Assembly (NCBI GenBank): GCA_029051735.1
Contig: JAIDKZ010000060.1
Span: forward strand, 1-49,735
Length of the DNA stretch: 49,735 bases
Direction of reading: 5' to 3'
Origin: Anaeroplasmataceae bacterium
GTDB taxonomy: Bacteria; Bacillota_I; Bacilli_A; Acholeplasmatales; Anaeroplasmataceae
The notes beneath the pieces were generated by a model. The model did no database searches and was not told where the DNA came from. It was given only the letters and a program-made list of their open reading frames with translations. Positions 36,900 to 45,432 of this stretch are shown here, in pieces. Every line of letters starts with the position of its first letter. Position 1 is the stretch's first letter. The translations under genes were made by a program, and so were the position numbers.

Positions 36900-37121
36900 A
36901 TGGCAAAAAAAGACGACGTTATTGAAATGGAAGGGAAAGTACTTGAAGTACTACCTAATACACAATTTATAGTTAAACTTGAAAACGATCATCAAGTTTT
37001 GGCCCACGTTTCTGGTAAAATCCGCATGAATAACATACGCATCTTACCAGGGGATAAGGTAACATTAGAGTTATCAACATATGATTTAACACGTGGCAGA
37101 ATTACTTACAGACATAAATAA
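36900..37121 (+). CDS. infA: Translation initiation factor IF-1
   Basis: OB-fold factor that blocks the A site during initiation. The 73-residue product has [40 protein letters not shown] and ends [18 protein letters not shown] precedes it. Confidence 0.98.
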   Translation: MAKKDDVIEMEGKVLEVLPNTQFIVKLENDHQVLAHVSGKIRMNNIRILPGDKVTLELSTYDLTRGRITYRHK

Positions 37122-37138
37122 TATTGGAGGTATTTAAG

Positions 37139-37252
37139 ATGAAAGTAAGACCATCAGTAAAACCAATTTGCGATAAATGCAAGGTAATTAAACGCAAGGG
37201 CCGTGTAATGGTTATTTGTGAAAACCCTAAGCATAAGCAAAGACAAGGATAG
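37139..37252 (+). CDS. rpmJ: 50S ribosomal protein L36
   Basis: Too short for the ORF track. ATG 37139, preceded by TTGGAGG, encodes 37 residues beginning [20 protein letters not shown]. It has the zinc ligands of the C+ form (CDKC, C in VICENPKH, and the following His). Conserved place between infA and rpsM. Confidence 0.98.
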   Translation: MKVRPSVKPICDKCKVIKRKGRVMVICENPKHKQRQG

Positions 37253-37272
37253 AAAGTAGGAGGCAATAAAAT

Positions 37273-37638
37273 ATGGCACGTATTGCAGGAATTGATATTC
37301 CAAGTGAAAAGCGTATTGTTATTTCATTACAATATATCTATGGTATTGGTGAAACAACATCAAAGAAAATTTTAAAAGCTGCGGGTGTTTCTGAGGATAT
37401 CCGTACAAAAGATTTAACTGAAGAACAACTTCAGGCAATTCGTACAGAAGTTTCTAAAGTTAAAGTAGAGGGTGACCTTCGTAGAGAAGTTGCTTTAAAC
37501 ATTAAGCGTTTAATGGAAATTGGATGCTATAGAGGTATGCGTCATAGAAGAAACCTACCAGTTCGTGGACAGAATACAAGAAACAACGCACGTACTCGTA
37601 AGGGACCTAGACATACTATCGCAAATAAGAAGAAATAA
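37273..37638 (+). CDS. rpsM: 30S ribosomal protein S13
   Basis: 30S head protein contacting the P-site t[37 protein letters not shown], and the tail [20 protein letters not shown]. 121 residues. Confidence 0.98.
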   Translation: MARIAGIDIPSEKRIVISLQYIYGIGETTSKKILKAAGVSEDIRTKDLTEEQLQAIRTEVSKVKVEGDLRREVALNIKRLMEIGCYRGMRHRRNLPVRGQNTRNNARTRKGPRHTIANKKK

Positions 37639-37657
37639 TAAGAGGAGGATATAAATT

Positions 37658-38041
37658 ATGGCACGTAAAGTTACAAAACGTCGTGTGAAGAGAAATTGCC
37701 CATCTGGCGTTGCACATATTCATTCGACTTTCAATAATACAATCGTTACTATCACTGATCCAGATGGAAATGTTATTTCTTGGAGCAGTGCAGGTGCATT
37801 AGGCTTTAAGGGTAGTCGTAAGTCAACTCCTTTTGCCGCACAAATGTGTAGTGAAGCAGCTGCAAAGGCTGCAGTGGATGCAGGTGTATCCAAAGTTGAA
37901 GTTTCAGTAAAAGGACCTGGTCAAGGTCGTGAGGCTGCAATCCGTTCTTTAACAGTAGCTGGTCTAGAGATAACTGCTATTACAGATGTTACACCAGTTC
38001 CACATAATGGCTGCCGTCCACCTAAACGTCCAAGAGGATAA
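37658..38041 (+). CDS. rpsK: 30S ribosomal protein S11
   Basis: Platform protein near the mRNA exit. [40 protein letters not shown] and [17 protein letters not shown] are all standard. 127 residues. No rpsD follows; the next gene is rpoA after 52 bases. Confidence 0.98.
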   Translation: MARKVTKRRVKRNCPSGVAHIHSTFNNTIVTITDPDGNVISWSSAGALGFKGSRKSTPFAAQMCSEAAAKAAVDAGVSKVEVSVKGPGQGREAAIRSLTVAGLEITAITDVTPVPHNGCRPPKRPRG

Positions 38042-38093
38042 TAATTTAGATGTATTTTTTAACAAGTAAAAAAATATAACAGGAGGCCCATTA

Positions 38094-39053
38094 ATGAAAG
38101 ATTTAAAATTCGAAAAACCTAGAACAAGCATTGAAGAGATTGCTGATCAAGGTAATTATGGTAAATTTGTTGTTTCACCATTAGAAAGAGGATTTGGTAT
38201 TACCTTAGGTAATGCGTTAAGAAGAACTTTACTTTCTTCTTTACCAGGTGCTGCCTTTGTCAATGTGAAAATAGATGGTGCAGAACATGAATTTCAAAAT
38301 GTTGATGGTGTAGTTGAGGATGTAATCACAATTATTTTAAATTTAAAGCGTATTGTATTAGCTGTGGATAGTGATGATCCTGACTTTGAAGCTATTGTTG
38401 AAATTCATAAAGGAGAAGGAGAAGTTACTGCTGGGGATATCATCCATAGCAATGAAGTAACTATCGTTAATCCTGAACAACACATTGCCACAGTATCAGC
38501 TGGTGGAGATTTACATATGTTCCTAACAGTTCGTAAGGGCGTAGGATATGTATCTTCAGCTGCAAATAAAGAATATAATCAATCTGTTGGCGTGATTTCA
38601 ATTGATTCTATTTATACACCAATTGTAAATGTTGCATTTAATGTTGAAAAAACACGTGTTGAAAATGTTAATGTAGCATCATTTGACAAACTTGAAATAG
38701 AAGTACAAACAAATGGTTCTATTACAGCAAAAGAAGCTTTAGCAATTGCTTCTAAAATGATGATAGAACATTTACAGGTTGTAGTTGAATTAAGTGAGAA
38801 AGCATCCGTTACAGATTATATGACAGAGACTGAGGATGACACTCAAAATCGTAAACTTGAAATGACAATAGATGAACTTGATTTATCTGTTCGTTCTTAT
38901 AATTGCTTAAAGCGTGCAGGGCTAAATACAGTTGCTGAGCTAGCTGCTAAGTCAGAAGAAGATATGATGAAGGTTCGTAATCTTGGTAGAAAGTCATTAA
39001 AAGAAATTAAAGAAAAATTAGAAGCCTTAGGATTAGGCTTTAAAAAAGATTAA
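38094..39053 (+). CDS. rpoA: RNA polymerase alpha subunit
   Basis: Dimerisation platform for RNA polymerase. The N-terminal domain has GKFVVSPLERGFGITLGNAL and RRTLLSSLPGAA; the C-terminal domain (about 250-319) has ELDLSVRSYNCLKRAGLNTV and RNLGRKSLKEIKEKL, which contact UP elements and activators. 319 residues. Ribosome site AGGAGG. Confidence 0.98.
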   Translation: MKDLKFEKPRTSIEEIADQGNYGKFVVSPLERGFGITLGNALRRTLLSSLPGAAFVNVKIDGAEHEFQNVDGVVEDVITIILNLKRIVLAVDSDDPDFEAIVEIHKGEGEVTAGDIIHSNEVTIVNPEQHIATVSAGGDLHMFLTVRKGVGYVSSAANKEYNQSVGVISIDSIYTPIVNVAFNVEKTRVENVNVASFDKLEIEVQTNGSITAKEALAIASKMMIEHLQVVVELSEKASVTDYMTETEDDTQNRKLEMTIDELDLSVRSYNCLKRAGLNTVAELAAKSEEDMMKVRNLGRKSLKEIKEKLEALGLGFKKD

Positions 39054-39075
39054 TCTATAAGGAGGATTTAATAAA

Positions 39076-39435
39076 ATGGCATATAGTAGACTACGTCGTA
39101 GTTCAGATCAAAGAAAAGCTTTATTAAGAGACTTAGTAACAGATTTAATTTTAAATGGTCGTATTGAAACTACAGAAGCAAAAGCCAAGGAATTAAAAAA
39201 ATTGGCTGATAAAATGGTAACTTTAGGCAAAAATGATACTCTTCATTCTCGTCGTCAAGCAGCATCTTTTATTCGTTTTGAAAAAGATGAAGAAGGACAT
39301 TATGCTGTTCAAAAGTTATTTAGTGAAATCGCCCCTAAATTTGCAAGCCGCAACGGAGGATATACTCGTGTAATTAAAACGGGATTCCGTAGAGGAGATT
39401 CAGCTCCTATGGCTATTATTGAGTGGGTTGAATAA
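39076..39435 (+). CDS. rplQ: 50S ribosomal protein L17
   Basis: Last gene of the operon. [39 protein letters not shown] and [19 protein letters not shown] are diagnostic. 119 residues. Confidence 0.98.
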   Translation: MAYSRLRRSSDQRKALLRDLVTDLILNGRIETTEAKAKELKKLADKMVTLGKNDTLHSRRQAASFIRFEKDEEGHYAVQKLFSEIAPKFASRNGGYTRVIKTGFRRGDSAPMAIIEWVE

Positions 39436-39451
39436 AAGTTCTTTTCCAATA

Positions 39452-39487
39452 GGTGCTATTACAACAATAGCATCTTTTTGGCTTTTT
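39452..39487 (+). terminator. Terminator of the ribosomal protein operon
   Basis: GGTGCTATT / AATAGCATC stem with one G-T pair and ACAAC loop, followed by TTTTT and, after GGC, TTTTTT. The sigma factor gene starts 26 bases after it. Confidence 0.8.
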
Positions 39488-39512
39488 TGCAGTAAGGATG
39501 TGAGTAGACCAA

Positions 39513-40052
39513 GTGAAAGGTGACGTAAAAGAAATCAATAAGCTAATACTTCGAATTTCAAAGAATGATGAAATGGCTTTAGAAACATTATTTAATATTA
39601 CAAAAGAAAAAATGTATTTTATTGCTTATGAAATTTTAACAAATTCAAATTATGTTGATGACGTATTATCAGAGGCTTATTTAAAAATCTATAAGAATGC
39701 TAAATACTTTAATCCAAAATTGAATGGATTTAATTGGATCTATGAAATTGTTAAAAATACTGCAATAGATTTAAATCGAAAAACAAAGAACGAAAAAATA
39801 GTTAAATTAGATGAGAGTATAATTAGCAATTATACATCGCATACTTACAAAATGGATAATAAAGTTTTAAGAAGTGCATTAAAAAGTTTAACTCAAGAAG
39901 AACAACAAATTATCTATTTGAAAATATGGGAACGATATACTTTAAAAGATATTGCAAAGCGATTGGATAAGAACTTAACTTATGTTCATAGGAAGTATAT
40001 TCAATCCCTAGAAAAATTAAAATCCTTAATGGATGAGGAATATGGGGGATAG
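39513..40052 (+). CDS. ECF-type RNA polymerase sigma factor
   Basis: Alternative sigma factor of 179 residues. Region 2 (about 8-85) has ALETLFNITKEKMYFIAYEI and VDDVLSEAYLKIYKNA, the core-binding and -10 region; region 4 (about 120-175) has SLTQEEQQIIYLKIWERYTL and a helix-turn-helix in KDIAKRLDKNLTYVHRKY. The start is GTG 39513; AAGGATGTG lies about 10 bases upstream. The next gene encodes a single-pass membrane protein starting one base after the stop, the normal place for an anti-sigma factor. There is little room for an own promoter between the rplQ terminator and this gene, so basal expression may come from read-through. Confidence 0.88.
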   Translation: MKGDVKEINKLILRISKNDEMALETLFNITKEKMYFIAYEILTNSNYVDDVLSEAYLKIYKNAKYFNPKLNGFNWIYEIVKNTAIDLNRKTKNEKIVKLDESIISNYTSHTYKMDNKVLRSALKSLTQEEQQIIYLKIWERYTLKDIAKRLDKNLTYVHRKYIQSLEKLKSLMDEEYGG

Positions 40053-40053
40053 T

Positions 40054-40719
40054 ATGAAATATAAAAAAATTGAAACAGAAATAAATCAAAGGATTGATAA
40101 AAGTAATCAAGTCTCTAAATCTATTTTGGATAAAGCTAAAATGGAAATGCAAAATGAAAGAGTTCAATTATTTTTACAAGGAAAGATTGGAAATCGTAAA
40201 AGAAGTTTGTTTTCTATTTGTTTAATGCCAATTATGGCAGCTATTATAGTAATCATGTCTATTTTTTCTTTAATTAATTTATATAAAAGAGAACCTATTT
40301 TAAGAGGAACAGACATTTTTGCTTATAATTTTACTAAGCTTAGTCGAAAAGAAACAATTTCTATAGAAGAATACAATCATAACTACAATCAAAAAGTAAA
40401 ATGGGTACAAAACGCTACACCTAAGGTTACTTATGAGTATTATTATAGAAACAAAACGATTTTATTAGAAGAACAATATGAATTAGAAGAAATTCAAGTG
40501 AATTTATTTGTTTCTTCTTTATTACTGCCAACTGATTTTAGAGATTTCAATGATTTTTCTAATCGAATAAACATAGAAGAATTATATATTTATTATGATT
40601 ATGTTGATGGAATGTTTATAGCAAGAATGTCAATAATGCAATATATTTATTGTTTTGAGATGAATAATATAGATGTAGAAGAAGCAATCACATTTCTGGT
40701 AGATTTTTCAAAGAACTAG
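40054..40719 (+). CDS. Putative membrane anti-sigma factor
   Basis: 221-residue protein with a charged cytoplasmic N-terminus (about 1-50, including DKSNQVSKSILDKAKMEMQN), one membrane segment (about 52-78, LMPIMAAIIVIMSIFSLINL) and an outside domain of about 140 residues rich in Tyr and Glu. No family motif is recognised and no zinc-binding HxxxCxxC is present. The anti-sigma role rests on position and topology: it is translationally linked to the ECF sigma gene, with GGGGG just before ATG 40054. The track's earlier start at 40033 lies inside the sigma gene. Confidence 0.65.
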   Translation: MKYKKIETEINQRIDKSNQVSKSILDKAKMEMQNERVQLFLQGKIGNRKRSLFSICLMPIMAAIIVIMSIFSLINLYKREPILRGTDIFAYNFTKLSRKETISIEEYNHNYNQKVKWVQNATPKVTYEYYYRNKTILLEEQYELEEIQVNLFVSSLLLPTDFRDFNDFSNRINIEELYIYYDYVDGMFIARMSIMQYIYCFEMNNIDVEEAITFLVDFSKN

Positions 40720-40736
40720 GGCTTTCCCTAGTTTTT
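40714..40736 (+). terminator. Terminator after the anti-sigma-like gene
   Basis: ACTAGGG / TCCCTAGT stem with a three-base loop, then TTTTTT. The left arm includes the stop codon. Confidence 0.85.
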
Positions 40737-40766
40737 TACATTTTTTTACAAAAATTTCACAAAAAG

Positions 40767-40794
40767 TGAAAAAAATTGAAAGATTTTACGTATA
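40767..40794 (+). promoter_or_regulatory. ECF-type promoter before the secreted peptidase gene
   Basis: TGAAAA (40767-40772), exactly 16 bases, CGTATA (40789-40794). This is the layout recognised by ECF sigma factors of the Bacillus sigma-W/V type (TGAAAC-N16-CGTA). No competing sigma-A pair is evident. It implies that the sigma factor encoded just upstream drives the peptidase. Confidence 0.65.
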
Positions 40795-40827
40795 TAGTGT
40801 GTAGAAAGGAGGAAAAGTTTAGTATTT

Positions 40828-42063
40828 ATGAAAAAAGTTGGTTTATTTGCTTTAATGAGTGTTTTAATAGTCGTATCAGTTTTATTTGGTTTTAAAGCAG
40901 CTGCACAGGAATTAAGTCCTTACCAGAAGTGCTTAGAGATAAATGAATATCTATTATCAAATTTCAGTGAATTAAAAAATAGCTATAATTCTAATCATGA
41001 GGACAAGCTTTCTGCAGATAGTCTTGAAGGTTTTTCTTTAATTAAAATATTAGATGATGAATGTTATGGAATATATGCAGACTTTAATGATAATTTTGGC
41101 TATATGTTGATGGATTTTGATTTTAGAGTATATGAAATAAAAACAGTTGGAGATTTAGAGTATTTAAAAGATGTGAAATTTGCTTATTATCATACTGTAG
41201 ATGGATTTATGTATGAACAAGATGGCAAGCTTGTGAAGTATAATGAGATTGAGACTGAAGAGGTCACACTAGATGGTGCTGGGCAACTTGGAAGCGGAGA
41301 AGGTTTGATTTATAGTTTGTCAACATATGTTGCTGATCAATATCCAAACGCAACACTAGCAGAAACTCAAGAGAAGGCTTTGGCTAAGTATGCATTTACA
41401 ACTAGCCAAATCAGAACATCATATTATGTAATTGAGAAAGGTGCAACAGTAAAGCCTGAAGATAATTGTGCAATTACAGCGGCATTTAATGTTTTAACCG
41501 CACTTCATTATATGGATTTTATGCCAGGTGTTCCAGACAAATCAGATACAGTAGATTTATCCTTGATAGTCATTGTGGATCAATTTTATGATGATTATGG
41601 AACAGGAAATAATTCTAAAGGATATACAGTAAATAATAAAGAATATTTAAGAAAAACTTATGAAACTTATAGAATTATAAGAAATTATGCTGTACAGAAT
41701 TTAGGGTATAAGCCAGATCATGGATTAACAACTAGTCAAACAAAAACACTTATAGATTATGGTTCTAGTCATTATAATCATCCTGTAAACTGGAAGCAAG
41801 AAAGTACATTTTCAAATGCTAAAAATAGTTTAGATGAAGGACGTGCAGTTCTTGTAGGACTTGTCAATAGTAAAGATTATGGAAATCATGCTGTAGCTGC
41901 ATTAGGATATAGACGATATACAGTTACTACAAATTGGGGCTCTTATACTAGCACAACAAACTATTACTTTTTAGTGTTAGATGATGGCGTAAATAGTATG
42001 TTTGTTTATTATGATTTAGCGAAGGCAACAGGAAGTATAAAGACCGAATATATTTTTTATTAA
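40828..42063 (+). CDS. Secreted cysteine peptidase-like protein (C39/papain-like fold)
   Basis: 411 residues with a signal peptide (MKKVGLFALMSVLIVVSVLF, probable cleavage after KAAA). An N-terminal region of about 175 residues that may act as a propeptide is followed by a catalytic-looking domain: Cys in EDNCAITAAFNVLTAL, His in YGNHAVAALGYRRY, and an Asp in YYFLVLDDG. These three are spaced as in bacterial C39-like and papain-like peptidases. No anchor or repeat is seen, so it is probably released. AGGAGG lies about 15 bases before ATG, unusually far. Target unknown; cell-wall, bacteriocin or host peptide substrates are all possible. Confidence 0.72.
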   Translation: MKKVGLFALMSVLIVVSVLFGFKAAAQELSPYQKCLEINEYLLSNFSELKNSYNSNHEDKLSADSLEGFSLIKILDDECYGIYADFNDNFGYMLMDFDFRVYEIKTVGDLEYLKDVKFAYYHTVDGFMYEQDGKLVKYNEIETEEVTLDGAGQLGSGEGLIYSLSTYVADQYPNATLAETQEKALAKYAFTTSQIRTSYYVIEKGATVKPEDNCAITAAFNVLTALHYMDFMPGVPDKSDTVDLSLIVIVDQFYDDYGTGNNSKGYTVNNKEYLRKTYETYRIIRNYAVQNLGYKPDHGLTTSQTKTLIDYGSSHYNHPVNWKQESTFSNAKNSLDEGRAVLVGLVNSKDYGNHAVAALGYRRYTVTTNWGSYTSTTNYYFLVLDDGVNSMFVYYDLAKATGSIKTEYIFY

Positions 42064-42386
42064 AAAGAAGTTGTTATTCGACAAAGAATTATCTTTTTTA
42101 TTAAATTGTCAGTGTATTATATTAATGTTCGAATGAACGATAGAATGTTAGGGAAATGTTTGTTGTTAGAAATGGATAAAAAAATTAATATGTTAATATA
42201 TAAGGCCGGAACACGTTAAAAGCGATTCTTGGACATGATGGCATGTCAATAATGATTTGGGTAACTTTGTATAAAAGATGAGGGGGACATATTAATTTTT
42301 AGTTGAATTTATGAATCAACAGCAAATATAAAATTTTATATAGGTTTAATGGATATAATACACTTTGAACCTTAGCATTTTATCCT

Positions 42387-42413
42387 TATCTAATATTTTT
42401 ATAATATTAGATA
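42387..42413 (+). repeat. 11-bp perfect inverted repeat
   Basis: TATCTAATATT-TTTAT-AATATTAGATA. All eleven pairs match. It lies ten bases upstream of the terminator and may be part of the same transcript end. Confidence 0.7.
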
Positions 42414-42422
42414 AATTTAATA

Positions 42423-42457
42423 GACCATAGAAAAACTCTATGGTCTTTTTATTTTTT
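42423..42457 (+). terminator. Strong rho-independent terminator
   Basis: GACCATAGA-AAAAC-TCTATGGTC, nine perfect pairs, followed by TTTTTATTTTTTT. The closest upstream gene ends 360 bases before it. Confidence 0.88.
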
Positions 42458-42468
42458 TAAATTTATTA

Positions 42469-42474
42469 TATAAT
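42469..42474 (+). promoter_or_regulatory. Possible -10 of the ABC exporter gene
   Basis: TATAAT 26 bases before ATG 42500; the -35 region is part of the preceding terminator T tract and is weak. Confidence 0.4.
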
Positions 42475-42499
42475 AAGGAATGTTTAGGGGTGACATTCC

Positions 42500-44251
42500 A
42501 TGTTTAAAAGATTTATTAGTTATTATAAGCCTTATAAAAAATTGTTTTTTTTAGATATGCTAGCAGCATTATTTATTTCGTTGATTGGTCTTCTGTATCC
42601 AATTTTAACAAATTATATTTTAAAGAAACTTATCCCTGAAGAGAAGTTGAATTGGATAATTATATTGGGTTTGGTTTTGCTAGGAATATATTTTATTCGT
42701 ATGCTTTTAAGATATTTTGTTCAGTATTATGGACATGTGATGGGAGTGCGTATGCAAGCAGATATGAGAAGTCAGATGTTCAAAAAATTACAAAAGTTAC
42801 CATTTACATATTATGATGAGCATGAAACAGGTAAAATAATGAGTCGAATGACAAATGATTTAATGCAGGTTTCAGAACTCGCACATCATGGTCCTGAAAA
42901 TATTTTTATTTGTGGTGCAACCGTTATTCTATCATTTGCTTATTTGCTTACATTAAATTGGCTTTTAACATTGATTATATTTGCTTGTGTTCCTATCTTG
43001 ATTATCATTAGTTTATTTTTAAGAAAAAGAATGAATAGAGCTTTTATGGATACTAGAAAAAGTGTAGCAGAAATTAATGGTGCACTAGAATCATCTATTA
43101 CAGGGATTCGAGTAACTAAAGCTTTTAATAATAGTGAGGAAGAATTAAGGAAATTTGAATCAGGAAACAAGCAATTTGTTAAGGCTCGAAGTAAAGCATA
43201 TAAAGCTATGGGACTCTTTGGCTCATCAACTTCTTTTGTTACAGATTTATTTTATTTAGTAGTATTAATTGTGGGCGCAATTTTTATTTCTAAAAAGTTT
43301 AATGTAGATTATGCAATATTGACTACATTTGTAGTATCCATCAGTATGTTTATAAACCCTTTAACCACACTGATCAATTTCGTTGAACAATATCAAGAAG
43401 GGGTTACAGGATTCAAACGATTCATTGAAATTATTGATGAACCTGAGGAACAAGAATTTGAGGATGCAGTTGATTTAACAAATGTAAAAGGAGATATAAC
43501 TTTTTCAGATGTTTATTTTGATTATGAAACTACCAAAGGGGTGTTAAATGGAATTTCATTTCATATTCCTAGTGGAAAGACGATTGCGTTTGTAGGTCCT
43601 TCAGGTGGTGGAAAAACAACAATTTGTCATTTAATTCCTAATTTTTATCCAATCACAAAAGGTGAAATCAAAATAGATGATTATAATATTCAATCCTTAA
43701 GCTTTCAATCGCTAAGAGATAGTATTGGTATTGTTCAACAAGATGTGTTTTTGTTTACAGGTACAATTTTAGAAAATATACGTTATGGAAGATTGGATGC
43801 CTCAGTTGAAGAAGTTTATGAAGCTGCAAAAAAAGCTAAAATACATGATTATATATTAGAACTTCCAAATGGATATAATACTGAAATAGGAGAACGGGGA
43901 ATCAAGCTCTCTGGTGGTCAAAAACAGCGTTTATCCATAGCTAGGGTATTTTTAAAAAATCCTGCAATATTGATTTTAGATGAAGCCACTAGTGCTTTAG
44001 ATAATGTTACAGAAGCTTATATTCAAGAATCTTTAGAAGAACTTTCTAAAGGCAGAACTACATTGGTAGTTGCACATCGGTTATCTACAATTAAAAATGC
44101 AGATTATATTTATGTAATTGATGAAGGTAAAATTAAAGAAGAGGGAAATCATATAGAATTAATTTCACAAAATGGAGAATATGCTAAACTCTATCAACAA
44201 CAATTTCATAATGAAGAATTGCTCATCAATTCCTCTAAACTTAAAAAGTAG
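42500..44251 (+). CDS. ABC exporter, fused membrane and ATPase domains
   Basis: Half-transporter of 583 residues that should work as a homodimer. Six membrane segments in residues 15-300 include the helix MRSQMFKKLQKLPFTYYDEH typical of MsbA/Sav1866-type exporters. The ATPase domain (about 335-570) has Walker A GPSGGGKTT, Q-loop IVQQDVFLF, signature KLSGGQKQRLSIARV, Walker B ILILDEATSALD and the H-loop VAHRLST. No peptidase domain is fused. Substrate may be a drug, lipid or peptide. GGGGTGAC is the ribosome site. rlmI starts nine bases after it. Confidence 0.93.
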   Translation: MFKRFISYYKPYKKLFFLDMLAALFISLIGLLYPILTNYILKKLIPEEKLNWIIILGLVLLGIYFIRMLLRYFVQYYGHVMGVRMQADMRSQMFKKLQKLPFTYYDEHETGKIMSRMTNDLMQVSELAHHGPENIFICGATVILSFAYLLTLNWLLTLIIFACVPILIIISLFLRKRMNRAFMDTRKSVAEINGALESSITGIRVTKAFNNSEEELRKFESGNKQFVKARSKAYKAMGLFGSSTSFVTDLFYLVVLIVGAIFISKKFNVDYAILTTFVVSISMFINPLTTLINFVEQYQEGVTGFKRFIEIIDEPEEQEFEDAVDLTNVKGDITFSDVYFDYETTKGVLNGISFHIPSGKTIAFVGPSGGGKTTICHLIPNFYPITKGEIKIDDYNIQSLSFQSLRDSIGIVQQDVFLFTGTILENIRYGRLDASVEEVYEAAKKAKIHDYILELPNGYNTEIGERGIKLSGGQKQRLSIARVFLKNPAILILDEATSALDNVTEAYIQESLEELSKGRTTLVVAHRLSTIKNADYIYVIDEGKIKEEGNHIELISQNGEYAKLYQQQFHNEELLINSSKLKK

Positions 44252-44260
44252 GTGATAAAC

Positions 44261-45424
44261 ATGCTAAAGGTTTTTTTAAATAAAGAGGAAGAAAAAAATG
44301 TTTTAAATGGATTTCCTTGGGTGTATAATAATGAAGTAAACCATTTTGAAGGTACAATCGAAAATGGTAAGGTCTGTAGTGTATATTCCTTTGAATCTAT
44401 ATTTATAGGATATGGTTTTTTTAATATAGATTCAAAAATAATGATACGCATTTTAACATTAAACGAGGATGAGCAAATTGATAAAGCTTTCTTTAAAAAG
44501 AGAATAGCTTATGCAATAGATCATAGAAGAAAACTAGGGTGGAAAGCAACTAGACTTGTGTTTAGTGAAGCAGATTTTTTACCAGGTTTGGTAGTAGATC
44601 AATATGGAGATTATTTATCAGTTCAGTTCATGTGTTTAGGTATGGATTTAATAAAGCAAGATATTGTAGATATTTTAGTTGAACTTACAAATTGTAAAGG
44701 TATTTATGAGCGTTCAGATATGCCTGTTCGTGAAAAAGAAGGATTGAAACAGATTAAGGGCTTTTTATATCAAACCTTTAACCCAAGAGTTGAAGTAGAA
44801 GAAAATGGAATTCGCTTTATTGTAGATTTAGAAAACGGACAAAAAACAGGTTATTTTTTAGATCAAAAATTAAATAGAGATATTGTAAAGTTTTATGTTA
44901 AAGATCAAGTAGTGTTAGACTGTTTTTCAAATGTTGGTGGATTTGCATTACATGCTTGTAAATATGGGGCGAAGCACGTTGATGCCTGTGATATATCCAA
45001 AAAAGCCTGTGATGATATTTTATTTAATGCAAAGCTGAATGGATATAAAAATTTAAATGTTATTTGTACTGATGTGTTTGATTATTTAAGATCAAATCAA
45101 ATACAAAATAAATATGATGTAATTATTTTAGATCCCCCAGCTTTTACAAAGGATAAAACAACAGTAAAAAAAGCATATAAAGGATATAAGGAAATTAATC
45201 TTCAAGCTTTGAAGTGGATTAAAAGTGGAGGATATTTACTAACGTTTAGTTGTAGCCAGCATATGACAGCTAATTTGTTTTACGAAATGATAAAAGATGC
45301 TGCACATGATGCCCATAGAAAGGTTCAGTTCTTGGATTTTAGAATCCAGGCTCCAGATCACCCTGCATTACTAGATAGTCAAGAACAATTATATTTAAAA
45401 TGTTTAATTCTGCGTGTACAATAG
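44261..45424 (+). CDS. rlmI: 23S rRNA cytosine-C5 methyltransferase (RlmI-like)
   Basis: SAM-dependent RNA methyltransferase. The 387-residue protein has an N-terminal PUA-like domain (about 1-70, LNKEEEKNVLNGFPWVYNNE), a central region with YERSDMPVREKEGL, then a Rossmann domain with VLDCFSNVGGFALHA and the motif DPPAFTK, and a cysteine in TFSCSQHM used for m5C chemistry. The track starts at GTG 44252, but AGGTGAT (44250-44256) fits ATG 44261. Target C1962 is by homology with E. coli RlmI and Bacillus YwbD. Confidence 0.88.
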   Translation: MLKVFLNKEEEKNVLNGFPWVYNNEVNHFEGTIENGKVCSVYSFESIFIGYGFFNIDSKIMIRILTLNEDEQIDKAFFKKRIAYAIDHRRKLGWKATRLVFSEADFLPGLVVDQYGDYLSVQFMCLGMDLIKQDIVDILVELTNCKGIYERSDMPVREKEGLKQIKGFLYQTFNPRVEVEENGIRFIVDLENGQKTGYFLDQKLNRDIVKFYVKDQVVLDCFSNVGGFALHACKYGAKHVDACDISKKACDDILFNAKLNGYKNLNVICTDVFDYLRSNQIQNKYDVIILDPPAFTKDKTTVKKAYKGYKEINLQALKWIKSGGYLLTFSCSQHMTANLFYEMIKDAAHDAHRKVQFLDFRIQAPDHPALLDSQEQLYLKCLILRVQ

Positions 45425-45432
45425 GAGGACAT

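Larger units (their letters stand above)
42064..42499 (+). other. 436-bp gene-free region with possible RNA gene
   Basis: No convincing ORF in any frame. It contains a perfect hairpin GACATG-ATGG-CATGTC (around 42234-42249) within the locally most G+C-rich segment (GGCCGGAACACG onward), an 11-bp perfect AT hairpin at 42387-42413, and a strong terminator at 42423-42457. A TTTGTCGAA match lies on the minus strand at 42085-42077. The distance from the peptidase stop (360 bases) makes the terminator unlikely to serve only that gene. I cannot match it to a known RNA family. Confidence 0.45.

Noticed and set aside
42147-42221. 24-codon ORF MLGKCLLLEMDKK in the gene-free region
   Set aside because: No ribosome site and no likeness to a known small protein; kept only as part of the possible RNA region.
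42064-42457. tmRNA, 6S RNA or SRP RNA in the gene-free region
   Set aside because: ATTCGAC recalls the tmRNA 5' end, but neither the tag sequence nor a tRNA-like 3' end with CCA follows; the SRP core and 6S bubble are not seen.
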